Shown in pieces: positions 17,342 through 29,100 of a DNA stretch of 58,759 nucleotides. Where the stretch lies: NCBI GenBank assembly GCA_937928575.1, contig CALFWW010000061.1, positions 1 through 58,759 on the forward strand, written 5' to 3'. The position numbers were made by a program, and so were the translations under genes. Within the stretch, counting starts at the first letter, position 1. The number at the start of each line of letters is the position of its first letter. Source of the DNA: an uncultured Saprospiraceae bacterium. Lineage in GTDB: Bacteria > Bacteroidota > Bacteroidia > Chitinophagales > Saprospiraceae. Below the pieces are notes generated by a model. The model was not told where the DNA came from and ran no database searches. It saw nothing but the letters and a program-made list of their open reading frames with translations.

Positions 17342-18406
17342 ATGAAACTTCAACACTCCATTTCGATTTTAGTTGCAATTTTTCTTTTCAGTATTCATCT
17401 AAATGCGCAGACTGCAACCAACATCGTCGTTTCCACTTCCGATGATAAAATGATTATTGCTTATGACTTGGAAGGAAAAAAAGATGAAATCTATAATGTC
17501 AAATTACTTTTCAAAAAAGAAGATGGTACCATCATCGAACCTCGTTCTATAAAAGGAGATTATGGAAAGGTGGAATCGGGTGAAGGGAAAGCGGTCATCT
17601 GGGAAGTATATAAAGATTTGGATGAATTATCAGGAAAAATTGATCCAGAAATATTGGTAACTGAAGTGGTAACAAAAAAACCAAAGCCTACCGTTCAACC
17701 TACTCCAAAACCACCATCTCCACGAAATGGTCCAACCAGAAACAATCCGAATACTAACAATAAAAATGGAAATGATCCGATCACGAATGTATTAGATAAT
17801 TTATTTCAAAAATACAGAGTTGGTTTTAAAGTTGGGTTAGGAAATTCGAATGTGGATTCAAACAGACGACCTAAAGATTTTTCAGAAGGTTTTAGTTATC
17901 AAGTCGGAACTTTTTTCAGGTGGAATCCTGCTCGTCGTGTTTATTTGCAAACAGAAATCTTGTATCACCAACATCTGTACGAAGAGACACTTAGCACATT
18001 GACACCCGATGATCAATTTTCTGAAAACAGAAATCATTATGGGCGTGCACAACTATTAGGAGGAGTTGCGCCATTTGGTATGGGGCTTTACTTCAACACT
18101 GGGCTTTACTATGGTCGATTGCTTGGAGGTAAAGAAAGAGTCTTTTTAGATGATATCACAACAGAAATTACTCATTTTGAAATCCCTGCGAATAATGGAA
18201 TTGAAACGCCTTATCGAAAAAATGACTTCGGCTACATAGTTGGAGGTACTGTTAGTTTTTTTAAAGGCGCTTTTGCAGTTGGTTTTTTGTATAGTCGAGG
18301 TTTTGACAGCTATATTGATCCTGATTATTTTACAGGTGTGGCGAATTATGAAGATTGGAGAAAAGTAAATGAGAGTTTCCATTTTTATCTTTCAAAATCA
18401 TTTTAA
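17342..18406 (+). CDS. Exported protein with N-terminal beta domain and C-terminal outer-membrane barrel-like region
   Basis: 354 residues from ATG 17342, which gives the signal peptide MKLQHSISILVAIFLFSIHLNAQ. Residues ~25-115 form a beta-sandwich-like domain (IVVSTSDDKMIIAYDLEGKK...VIWEVYKDLDEL) of a sort recurrent in Bacteroidota exported proteins. A Pro/Asn-rich linker (~116-150) follows. The last ~190 residues have alternating aromatic/hydrophobic strands ending in Phe (FHFYLSKSF), typical of small outer-membrane beta-barrels. It is followed 15 bases later by another exported-protein gene, so the two are probably co-transcribed. Function unknown. Confidence 0.7.
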   Translation: MKLQHSISILVAIFLFSIHLNAQTATNIVVSTSDDKMIIAYDLEGKKDEIYNVKLLFKKEDGTIIEPRSIKGDYGKVESGEGKAVIWEVYKDLDELSGKIDPEILVTEVVTKKPKPTVQPTPKPPSPRNGPTRNNPNTNNKNGNDPITNVLDNLFQKYRVGFKVGLGNSNVDSNRRPKDFSEGFSYQVGTFFRWNPARRVYLQTEILYHQHLYEETLSTLTPDDQFSENRNHYGRAQLLGGVAPFGMGLYFNTGLYYGRLLGGKERVFLDDITTEITHFEIPANNGIETPYRKNDFGYIVGGTVSFFKGAFAVGFLYSRGFDSYIDPDYFTGVANYEDWRKVNESFHFYLSKSF

Positions 18407-18421
18407 CAACATTATTAATAC

Positions 18422-19429
18422 ATGAATTTTTTAAAAACCATTGCGCTTCTAATTCCTTTCTTCTCTTTAGGATTTTTGGAAACAACTGCTCAGGTTGAAA
18501 TCAATTTTCCGAAAAAAAACAAGGAAGAGCTATCCAAAATGAGAAGTAATGCGGATATTGATCTATCTGGATTGTGGGAAGGAAAAGTGAGTCAATTAAA
18601 TTGGATTGGACAACCAGAATTTAAAAGAGCAAAAGGAAAATTTCACGTCGAAATTGAACATAAAGGTAAAAACGTAACTGGTATGTTGGTTTGTAGAGTC
18701 AAATTTGCAGACAACAAAGGCTACCTTTCTTATGATAAATATTTCAAGGGGACCTGGGACGGCAATAGCTTGAAGTATGAGGATACGCATGTTGAAAATT
18801 ATATCAATACCCATCGAGAATTGAGACATTTAGAAACTTGTCTTAAAACTGCGGATCTTGACTTTTATAGAAGTGAAGGAATGTTTCATCTGGAAGGGGA
18901 ATGGCAAGGTGCTGGTCATTTTAGTGAAATTGCGTGTACACCTGGTAAGATAAAGTTGTCCAAAGTTCATGAAGAAGATTTCGCATTGGAAGAAGCACAG
19001 ACTGTCAATGTCAATTTTTCTCAAAAAGACAATGGACCGGTGGACATTAAGTGGCAAGACAATCGGGTCAAAAAAATCAAAAACAGAAAGGTGAAATTTG
19101 GAAAGAAGATTGAAGTAAAACGTGATTATTTAAGCATCACGGTCTATGATCATAAAAAAGATGATGGAGATATCATATCCCTTAACTACAACGGCAACTG
19201 GGTGTTAAATAAATACCAAATCGATAATGAAGAACACAAGGTTGATGTGTTTTTAAATAAAGACGAGAAAGTCCCAAATTACTTAATTTTATATGCACAC
19301 AACCTAGGAAAGCACCCACCAAATACCGTTGCGGTAATTGTTGATGATGGGCATTCTCGTCAGCGTTTTATCTTGAATGCAGATATGCACACAAGTGATG
19401 TTATTTATTTTGATTATAAGGCAGAATAA
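18422..19429 (+). CDS. Exported protein of unknown function, paired with upstream barrel protein
   Basis: 335 residues with a signal peptide (MNFLKTIALLIPFFSLGFLETTAQ). The first half (~45-190) is a lipocalin-like or avidin-like beta-rich stretch: LSGLWEGKVSQL, FHVEIEHKGKNVTGML, GTWDGNSLKYED, FHLEGEWQGAGH. Such W-G...G-W patterns suggest a small beta-barrel, but I cannot name the family. The C-terminal ~110 residues (DGDIISLNYNGNWVLNKYQI...ILYAHNLGKHPPNTVAV) resemble a module found at the C-terminus of other Bacteroidota exported proteins. It lies 15 bases behind the barrel protein, so the two probably work together in the envelope. Confidence 0.65.
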   Translation: MNFLKTIALLIPFFSLGFLETTAQVEINFPKKNKEELSKMRSNADIDLSGLWEGKVSQLNWIGQPEFKRAKGKFHVEIEHKGKNVTGMLVCRVKFADNKGYLSYDKYFKGTWDGNSLKYEDTHVENYINTHRELRHLETCLKTADLDFYRSEGMFHLEGEWQGAGHFSEIACTPGKIKLSKVHEEDFALEEAQTVNVNFSQKDNGPVDIKWQDNRVKKIKNRKVKFGKKIEVKRDYLSITVYDHKKDDGDIISLNYNGNWVLNKYQIDNEEHKVDVFLNKDEKVPNYLILYAHNLGKHPPNTVAVIVDDGHSRQRFILNADMHTSDVIYFDYKAE

Positions 19430-19557
19430 TTGGATCTATGTTGAAAACAGTGGGTAATAAATTTACTTCATCAATCGAACTGTAATCAAAAAATATTGAG
19501 GCGTTTAATGAATATTAATAATTAATTATTTACGAACTCAAATCAACATAGAACCAA
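19430..19557. repeat. 15-bp inverted repeat in convergent intergenic space
   Basis: TTGGATCTATGTTGA (19430-19444) and TCAACATAGAACCAA (19543-19557) are inverted copies with one mismatch, 98 bases apart, between two converging genes. It may be a tiny mobile remnant or a two-way RNA end structure. Confidence 0.6.
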
Positions 19558-19581
19558 ATAATTTTTATGATTAGTAAAACA

Positions 19582-22500
19582 CTATTCTACTTTCACTAAT
19601 TTATGTAAATTTCTCAAATCAGGGTGAATAAATTTTAGCAAGTAAGTTCCTTCTGGATAGTTTAGGATCGAAACTTTTCCAGTAATGACACCATTATAAG
19701 CGTTGAGCATTCCACTACTCACTCTTTTTCCTAACAAATTATACACTTCATAGTCTAAGTAATACGTATCGGTTAGTCCTTTTATTTCCACTTGAATAAC
19801 TCCTTTGGTTGGATTTGGAAAAATTGCTACTGATTGTCCGAATGTTAGATTTTCGGTATCGGTGAGTACAGAAATTTGAATTGCTTCATTGAATGTGCAG
19901 CCAATGATATCACGAACAACCAGTATAAAGTTACCCGGTCCCACATTCTCAAACACATTACTTTCTTGATAGGTGATCCCCCCATTAAATGAATATTCTA
20001 CCGGACCATTTGCATCTACTACATTGAAAGTAATAGTCCCATCTTGAGATGAAGTTGAAGTTGGTGGTTCAACCTCATAAGTAACTTGCATGGTACAGGT
20101 TTCGATTACTACTTCAAATGTGTATTCACAATTATTTCCATCTGTTACTGTAATGGTATAGTCATCTCCAGGCAAATTACTAAATACAGCACTTGTCTGA
20201 GGAGGTCCTCCATTCAAGCTATAAAATACAGTTCCACTCGTATTCAGAGAGGTCACCATAATCGTTCCGTCATTTGCTCCTACAGCTGATTCATTGGCAG
20301 TATCTGCTGTTGCGGTCACTGTGCATTCGAAAGGAAAGCAGAAGTTTTTAGTTTCGGAAGACCCAAATTCGCCTCCTGAAGCCAACACAATTCCATTTTC
20401 ATCAACAATTTCATAGCTACCTTCACCAAAGCCACAACAAATACCATCACCATATGCATCGAAAATTGTGAAATTGTAACAACCATTAGGCAAACACCAT
20501 GATTCTATGAATAGGGTTTCACTTAGATAACCATCGCCTTCCTGCAGTAAATTCCCGCTCAAATCTCTGACTTCCCAAGATGTTTCTAGCCCGAACAGAT
20601 CTGTTAGTAAATTCAGTGTGATTGTGGCTCCAGCGAAAATTACTTCAAAGTTTCTGGACAACCCATCATTCCCCATTTCTTGATCAACCAAACCATTTGG
20701 ATCAGAAGTATTGATTTCAATTGTATTGGTACCATCCACCAAGTCATTTAACAAAAAGCTTAATTCTGTGCTTTCTCCAGTTCCAAGAGATCCTGTCCAC
20801 GGTATTGTAATTACGGTTCCCCCATTTAAAGAAAGATTGATATTAACTCCGGTCATTTCATCTTGTCCATAGTTCCTCAAGACATAAGTTATTTCATGCT
20901 CCGATGCACAAATAGGCGCATCGATTCCGTTGATACTTGAAATTCCTGCATCCCATCTTGTCAACTGCGTAATCGTTCTACTTATGGTATCATTAAACAT
21001 ATTTTGATCACCGTTCAATGAACTCCAAATTTTGAACTGATAGCCACCTAATGCAGACATATCTACTGTAGGAACAAAGGTGTGCGTGTGCATACTGTCA
21101 GGATCTAATACGACATTGATATTTTCTACAACTGGAGTCGATCCATTTACAGAATAGCTAATGTCGAAATTTCCTTGTTGTGTCAGTCCATAATTCTTGA
21201 ATTGTACGGCTACAGATTCCGCATCGGTAAGGAAGGCGGAAGAAACCGGATTTTCAATTGCAAATGGTCCGACATCTATGGTATCTCTATTAACTTCAAA
21301 AGTCACAATCCTCGTATTCCAACTTCCGTCAGCACTCATATATTCACCTGTATACCAAAAAGTGCGGTCATTTACAGGATCTACAGCAATGGCAGAATAA
21401 TCCCCCCATCTGTGAAATGGTGTATTAGCTTGTCCGGTGATAAATTCATTCTCATCTATTGATAACGTCCCCAAAGGATCACTCGATTTTCTTCCTGAAA
21501 ACCTTAGTGATAAAAATTTGTCCGCTCCAGTAATTCCATAACCTATACCCATATTTCCATTCCCGTCAAGTGCACAGGATGCTAGAAATCGACTGTTGAC
21601 ATTGTCACCAAGTGTTCCTTCCTGATAAATTTCCCAGTCTCCTCCTGGATATTTTCTGAGTTCTGTCCATCGTACACCTGCGACGCTTCCTCCCGTAACA
21701 TCTATTGTATGATTGCAAACAATCGTTTCATAAGCGCCAAAATTTCTGTATTGGGATCGATGCATGGTCACTTGTGGAATCACAGAAATCAAAAGACCAT
21801 CTGGCTGTTCAACACAATCAAAAATAGTTCCTTGACATAAATCGCTGTCGAATGGCACTGTATTTAAAGAGGCAATATTTGATATTGAGGCCGTACTCGG
21901 GTTGGACCAATCCACATCAATTTCCCATAATTCCAATTGATCTTGTCCACCTTCCCATGCATCATCATAAATTCTAATAGCCATTGGCTTAGTAGTAGCC
22001 GGTGGCGTAGTTGTTCCATCTGCGTCAATCGCACCTGCAACTTGAAATCCACCACCACCAAATTTTTCTAAGCCAGTAAGCCGAACCATGTCTACATCTT
22101 CTTCACCATTTACCATCGCCATCTTATCCAATACATAAACTGGAACGGATGCTGAGGTTGGTTCGTTGGTTGTTATAATAAGATGGTCTGGCCAAACCCC
22201 AAATTTTGGATAATCTGGAAATTCAGGAGCAGTTACCGCATAGGCATTCCAATCCCCTAAAGGATCTGACGTTTCTGAATAAGCAATTAGCATCGCCGTA
22301 TTCGCTTGTGTTGCAAACTCAGAGAACATCCACCTTTCTGTAAATTGATCATATAAAACAATCGGATCTCCTAAAGCAGGCAATCCAATGTCTTCCCAAA
22401 AAATACTGCCAGACGCTGGCCCATAAACCAGATTTCCTTCTTTGTCAAAAATTTTGATGGTGGTTCCGCCTCCACCATTGGTACATTGAAAATAATGATT

Positions 22501-22914
22501 GGGACCAACATCCCCATTTGTATCTGGAGGCAAAACACCTGCCGCTTCTCCCTGATTGACGCCATCAAAATTTAGAATGGCTTCAACAGGAACTGAAAAA
22601 CTTTTTTCGGGACTTGGTAATTTTACTAGTGGATCCCCATTTTTAGGTTGCGCATCTTCATTGAAATATGCTCTAGCCCTGACACCTGCAAAATTGTCTA
22701 CTATTTTGGGTTTATTTTTTTTCGTAGTACTCCTTTTTAGTTTGTCGGTTTTTAGATCTGGCAATTTTTCACCAAGATTTGAAATTTTTCCAAGCCATCT
22801 TGCTTTAGAAACTTGTGTTGTTATGCTTTGAGTCTCTGGTGTTTGAGCAAATGCAGTTTGAACCAGCATTAATAAACAAATCACTAAAGTTGAGAACAAG
22901 GAATTTTTTTTCAT
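19582..22914 (-). CDS. Large T9SS-secreted protein with SprB repeats
   Basis: 1110 residues with a signal peptide (STLVICLLMLVQTAFAQ). Residues ~110-530 look like a secreted beta-propeller-type domain (VLPPDTNGDVGPNHYFQ, DPIVLYDQFTERWMFSEFA, RWGDYSAIAVDPVNDRTFWY). CARDB-like segments follow at ~550-760 (IENPVSSAFLTDAESVAVQF, CASEHEITYVLRNYGQDE). A Cys-containing beta domain lies near ~770-870 (FTIFDAYGDGICCGFGEG), then two SprB-type repeats (~870-1010) and a T9SS tail (VAIFPNPTKGVIQVEI...YLLKFIHPDLRNL). It is probably a surface adhesin or a polymer-binding protein. It is not overlapped by or fused to its neighbour, but shares the SprB module and strand. Confidence 0.85.
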   Translation of the reverse strand: MKKNSLFSTLVICLLMLVQTAFAQTPETQSITTQVSKARWLGKISNLGEKLPDLKTDKLKRSTTKKNKPKIVDNFAGVRARAYFNEDAQPKNGDPLVKLPSPEKSFSVPVEAILNFDGVNQGEAAGVLPPDTNGDVGPNHYFQCTNGGGGTTIKIFDKEGNLVYGPASGSIFWEDIGLPALGDPIVLYDQFTERWMFSEFATQANTAMLIAYSETSDPLGDWNAYAVTAPEFPDYPKFGVWPDHLIITTNEPTSASVPVYVLDKMAMVNGEEDVDMVRLTGLEKFGGGGFQVAGAIDADGTTTPPATTKPMAIRIYDDAWEGGQDQLELWEIDVDWSNPSTASISNIASLNTVPFDSDLCQGTIFDCVEQPDGLLISVIPQVTMHRSQYRNFGAYETIVCNHTIDVTGGSVAGVRWTELRKYPGGDWEIYQEGTLGDNVNSRFLASCALDGNGNMGIGYGITGADKFLSLRFSGRKSSDPLGTLSIDENEFITGQANTPFHRWGDYSAIAVDPVNDRTFWYTGEYMSADGSWNTRIVTFEVNRDTIDVGPFAIENPVSSAFLTDAESVAVQFKNYGLTQQGNFDISYSVNGSTPVVENINVVLDPDSMHTHTFVPTVDMSALGGYQFKIWSSLNGDQNMFNDTISRTITQLTRWDAGISSINGIDAPICASEHEITYVLRNYGQDEMTGVNINLSLNGGTVITIPWTGSLGTGESTELSFLLNDLVDGTNTIEINTSDPNGLVDQEMGNDGLSRNFEVIFAGATITLNLLTDLFGLETSWEVRDLSGNLLQEGDGYLSETLFIESWCLPNGCYNFTIFDAYGDGICCGFGEGSYEIVDENGIVLASGGEFGSSETKNFCFPFECTVTATADTANESAVGANDGTIMVTSLNTSGTVFYSLNGGPPQTSAVFSNLPGDDYTITVTDGNNCEYTFEVVIETCTMQVTYEVEPPTSTSSQDGTITFNVVDANGPVEYSFNGGITYQESNVFENVGPGNFILVVRDIIGCTFNEAIQISVLTDTENLTFGQSVAIFPNPTKGVIQVEIKGLTDTYYLDYEVYNLLGKRVSSGMLNAYNGVITGKVSILNYPEGTYLLKFIHPDLRNLHKLVKVE

Positions 22915-23136
22915 TGGAATCCATTTTTGTAAATAGAAAATTTTTTCTAATTGGTTGTGTTCCTAAAAATAGCAATAAACTTTGATGCAATTAAATGTCA
23001 ATTCAGATAAATAAAGTATCTGTCAGAAATTATCCACAAACTGAAGAATTTGTTTGTTTTTGGTTTAATATTTCGCGGTTTATTAGACTGATTCGGGTAA
23101 GGAATGAAATAATGAGAAAGGATTATTCGCCAATTA

Positions 23137-26100
23137 TTAATTGAGGACCACTAATTTCTTTTTTACAACTTTTCTATTTTTGAAATGAATTTCCACAATA
23201 TACAATCCGGATGTCAGATTTGAAACTTCCATGAATTGGGTGTAATCATTGGTTGATAATACTTTTGTTGACTCCAATATTTTTCCAGCAATATCTGTCA
23301 ACCTAATTTCAAAATTTTGATTTTCACTCAATTCAATATTTAAGTTGAAGATATCAGAAGTTGGGTTGGGGTAAAGTTCAAATTTGTTGACACCTAATTC
23401 GTTTTCCAAAGAGGTTGTGAACCCGACTGCTCCATTATAGGTCGTTATACAGTTATTAGCATCAGTTATGGTAACATAGTATACACCAGGTGGTAAGTTG
23501 GTAGCAAGATTTGTTGTTTGATTGTTCGTGTTTTCATCCCATTGATATTGATAGGGAGCGGTTCCACCATTGACAACTATTTGCAGCGACCCTACACTCA
23601 TATTGCTTGGCGACCCTATACTGATAATATCTAACTGAAAGGCGGAAGGTTCATCAATAAAATAGTTTGGACTGTGGGTGACACAACCATGTGCATCCGT
23701 TACCGTTACATTATAAATCCCACCAGGCAATGCTGAAATATTTTGGATGGCTTGATTGTTACTCCATGCAATATCATATGGAGCAACCCCTCCCATTATG
23801 TCAATATCGATAGCGCCTTCCGATGCTCCAAAACAGGAGTTGCCATATATTTCTAACAAACCAATTGCCAGCTCATTGGTTGCCTCCACAATCTCAATCG
23901 TATCAATCAAATGTTGGCATCCATTGGCATCAGTAACGGTTGCAAAATAATAGCCTCCAGATAAATTGCTGAGGATTGGAGTCGTTGCTCCATTATTCCA
24001 TTGATAATCATAAGGAGCTGCTCCCCCGAAAGTAGTCACATTGATCAGACCATCAGCTGCTGCGACGCAGGTAACATTTTCTACGATATTGATATTATAA
24101 TTTAAATTGACACCTGGTTGTTCGACCTCGATAACGGCAGTTGAGGAGATACATCCGGCTGCATCTTCAACATAAACATCATATACCCCAGTTGTCAAAT
24201 TCTCTTGATCTTCATTTGGATTCCCATTGGACCAATGAAAAGTATAGGGAGGCTGACCGCCAAATGTGCTGATAGAAATTTGACCTGCAGTTGCATTGTT
24301 ACAATCATTGTGAACCACTTGATCTAAAGTAGTAATGACAGAAGTCGGTTCTGTTATTGTCAAACTAGGTGAAATATGAATACATCCATTGGCATCCGTA
24401 ATAGTAACATCATAAGTGTTGGGTCCAAGATTTGAAATCGTATCAGATGCATATATTGAAATATGATTTTGACCAGCACTCCAATTATATTGAAATGGAC
24501 TTGTCCCTCCGACTATTTCCACCATAACTTGCCCATCTGACGCGTTGTAACAACTAACATCCATTTTGACCATATCATTCGTTGTCATTGAGGATAATGG
24601 CTCAAACAGAGAGATGACGGAAGTAAATTGTTGACATCCATTGGCATCCGTCAACGTCAATGAATAATCATCTGCCCCTACATTTATTAAATCTTGTGTG
24701 ACATTGCCATTACTCCATTGATATGTGAAAGGTGAGACGCCACCAACGACTGTGATATCAATGACTCCATCTGTTGCTCCGACACAATCAATTTGCTCAA
24801 AATTCACGACATCTACATAAATCCCATCCGGTTCCACAATTGGAATATTTTGCAAAATTACTTCACATCCGAAAGCATCTGTCACTGTTACATCATAAAG
24901 TCCTGCTGCTAAATTTGTAGCCATGGAGCCCGTATCTCCATTACTCCAACTATAACTTAACGGAGCAATCCCACCATTGGTAAATAGCTGAATCATCGCA
25001 TCCGCTTCTCCTTCACACGAAATATGTTGCAAATCCATCACCTCTGGTTGCAATGGAATCGGCTCACTGATAGTCGTCGAATGAATATCTGTGCATCCAC
25101 CAGCATCAATGATTGTAACAATATAAATACCAGGTTCAATATCCACTAAATCTTCAGTCGTGCTTCCGTTGTTCCAAAAATAAGAGTAAGGTAATAGTCC
25201 ACCAGAAACTTCTACATCCACCATTCCATTTTTAGCACCATAACAATTTATTTGTTGCACCTGATTGATATTGCTTACAAAGGCACCCTCTTCATTCAAG
25301 GCGATGGTGGTGGAAATAAAAACGCACTCATTTGCATCCGTCACTGTAACTTGGTATTCGCCTGTAGAAAGGTCATTCACACTTTCTGTTATCTCGCCAT
25401 GTGACCAAAGATAGGTATAGGGTTCGACACCACCCGAAGTGGATATTTGTATATACCCATTGCTGCCATTTGTGCACGTGACGTTATGTATGGCATCAAT
25501 CGTCAGGTTTAGAGTTGGTGCTTCTGTTACATTAATTTGTTGAGAAATAATATTGCAGCCCAATGCATCTGTGACCGTGTATTCATAAATTCCTGCAGGC
25601 AAATTGGCTTGATCTGCTGCAGTTGACCCGTTACTCCAAAAATACGTGTAAGGAGTTGTCCCACCAGTCGTTGTTATTTCAATAAAACCATTAAGTGATC
25701 CATGACACAGAATATTTTGAACTTGATCAAATTCAGTTTCCAATACTGACTTCTCTTGAATTTCAACAAAATTAGAGATGACACTACATCCATTGGCGTC
25801 GGTAGCAGTCACTGCATAACTACCTGGTTGCAAATTAAAGATATCTTCAGTTGCTTCACCATGACTCCAATCAAAACTGTACGAACCAGTACCACCACTT
25901 ACAGAAATATTAATAGCCCCATCATCACTTCCAAAGCAATCAATATGTGTTACTTCATCAATAATAATTTCAATTGGTGCTGGATCACTGACTTGAATGG
26001 TATTTGAAATTATAGAACAATTATTAGCATCTGTAATTACAACACTATAATTACCAACACCTATTTCATCCATATTTTGTGTTGTTTGACCGTTGTTCCA

Positions 26101-29100
26101 ATTGAAAATGTAAGGAGGATTTCCACCTGATACTTCAATCTCAATCGTGCCTGTAGCTTCTCCAACACAGTCTGGCGATTTTATAGTATTCGCATCAATA
26201 TACAATGGTTCAGGTTCTTCAATAAAAATCCCTGAAAGGATACTTGTGCATTGTCCGTCTGAAACGGTGACATCGTAAAGTCCTGGTGCAAGATTGGATA
26301 CATCTTCAGTTGTACTACCATTACTCCAAGTTGCAGAAGGATTGTTACCAGACATGGTGATGTCGATGGCACCATCATTTTGACCAGGACATGAAATTGA
26401 GGTTGTGCTGATCAAGGTTGCATTTGCAGCTGGTCCCTCCACAGTAAGTAAAGTTTGCGGAATCACGACCAGACAACCTTCACCATCTTCAATCGTAACC
26501 CGATAAGCACCTTGTACTAAATTTGGAATACTAAATGAAGTCATGATGCCACTTGATGAACCACTATTGGGTCCTGTCCAAGTATAACTGTATGGAGGTG
26601 AACCAAAAGGTGTCAAGATAATTTCACCATCGGCCGCATTGCAGTCACTCACAGGACTTACCTGATCAATCGATACACTTATTGTGTAGCTGTTGATATT
26701 CATGGAAGCTACTCCAAAACACCCATTTGCATCGGTTATGGTTACTTCATAATTGGTAATTCCTCCTTGTGGATTTGAGGCTGCGGTGATGGATTCAGTA
26801 GTTGCTCCTGTATTCCACAAGTAGGTATATGGTGGCATACCAGCACCCTGCGTCAATCCCGTTATTGTTTTGTTAGAACCATCGCATGCGTTGATCGTAC
26901 CTATCGGATTAATGCCAACACTCATGCTGTTATTGACATTAATTGTGACTGGTATTTCATCAGAACAACCTCTTGCCGTTGAGGATCGTATATAATAAGT
27001 GGTGGTCGTTAGAGGATTCACAATTGGAGTCGCCATGTAGTTTGCTGCTGTTGTTGGCGTTCCAGTATGATAGCTAGTGATTCCGTGTGCATCATTGGTA
27101 TCATAAATTCCAATCGATGATAAGTCAAAATTCGTCCCTGCACAAATAGTTGGTGTGTTGCCAACCACAACCAAAGAAGGTGCTTCATCTACCTCAACTA
27201 TAATTGGAATTCGACTACTTTTGCAAACCCTCATCAGATCTAAATTGGAGTTTGGATTTCCTATTGAAGCGGCAATGCAATTGGCATAGTCAGTCGCTGA
27301 GTTGGTCTCATTGGCACCAGTCAAAGTAATTGTATTTCCTTGTCCGCAACCGGAACTTACATTGACACCATTTCCAGTCCAAGGCAAATCCGCACTTGTA
27401 ATGTTATACCCATTTATATTGATGTCGAAATTAGAAATAGCACTAGATTGCCAGCCCCAAAACAATGCATCGACCACTTGTCCTGTATTGTTTACAATCA
27501 TCGCCCAACCAGCAAATGTAGGATAACTTCCTGCATTCCAAATAATATTATTTCCTAAATAATTGGAACCTGCCGTAGCATCATCTGATCGATAATCAAT
27601 TTCATTAGCGCTCATACTCCCTAAGTTCCATTGAGTTGTATTTACCGAATTTATATTGTTATAATTATTGCTTAATACAACGGACCATCCAGTAAAATCT
27701 GTAGCTTGCCCAATGTTTTGAATTTCGATAATATCTTCGGCACCTAAGTCAACCTCAGATATTCTGAGACCTGGAAATAAGACAGTCGAATCTACCAAGT
27801 AGTACGTTGTCGAATTATCCAAAACAGGTGTAGTGAATATATTTCCATTTGCAATTGGTGTGTTAGAAGTTGGTGAATTAAACCAATAAAACGTACCAGT
27901 TGGAAACATGGTCGGTGTCAAAGTAGCGGTTTCACCTTTACAGACAATTGCAGAATTGACAGCGGGTGTTGGAAAAATGGAGTCATCATTATTCCCATTA
28001 CAATTTTCATCTTCCCCATTGCAATTGATTTCATTTGCACTTGGATGAATATTGCCATCTTGATCATTACAATCCTCATCGTTGGCTACAAAACCTGTTG
28101 GAATAATAGTGTCGCAAGATCGCATAATCGAATTCGCATCTCCGAAACCATCCATATCCGCATCTTCATAAAATATATTTTGAGGAACCCCTAATGACTG
28201 GGAACCATAAAATTTAATTTCATCAATTGCAATATCTCCCGTATATCCCGTACCCGAAATCCCAACGAATCTAAATTGTACGACTTGTCCTTCGTAAGCA
28301 CTTAAATCTACATAATTCTTTTCCCAGAAATCACCTTGATTGCCACTTTTGGTGACCAAAGTACTCCAATTCGCTCCACCATCTGTGGTAATTTCCAACA
28401 ATAAACTTCCAATTGCTGGTCCAAAAAGATGAGAATAAAAAGACAGATGACAGTTGCCTGTACTAGAATTTATAGCCATGCAATTTGACATTAACACTGC
28501 CTGTTTTCCTCCTGAACAATTGTTGCCAGAAGTTTCCATATAAATATAATTTCCAGTAGCACTTACATCTTGCTGAGGTCCTGTATTAAAAGATGGAGTT
28601 GGTGTATTGGCAACCAGCCAGTCGAAATCACTATTTCCATTCAACCAGATTCCTGTAATTGGACAATTGGCCCCACAAGCAGCATTACAAATGGATTGGC
28701 TATCGAAATTTTCAACTTCAGAAACTGGCGGGGTCAAACAATCTGTAGTGATCATAACCGGGCAAGCATTGGTAGAACAATTTCCATTCCCACAATCTGC
28801 TCGTATATAAAAATCATAATTGGTGGATGGACTTAACCCTGAAATCGAAAATGGTTGAATTACTGGACAAGAAAGTAAAATAGTCGTTCCATTGAATGCC
28901 GCACAATTACCTGGTGTAAATCCAGATGGACCATATTCAACAATGACCTCATTACAACTTCCTTGTACATTCCACGTTAAGTCTACTGAATTTGCTGACA
29001 CCGTGTTGGCATCTAAATCGGTTGGTTGGAAACAAACGTTTGCGTCAAAAACAATTTCGAAAAATTCTAAAGTACCCGTATCACTTCCTGCATCGTCGCA

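Noticed and set aside
23401-26930. Apparent periodic repeats suggestive of a CRISPR or satellite array
   Set aside because: The period (~240 bases) is that of SprB protein repeats in one open frame; the DNA copies are too diverged and there are no spacers.
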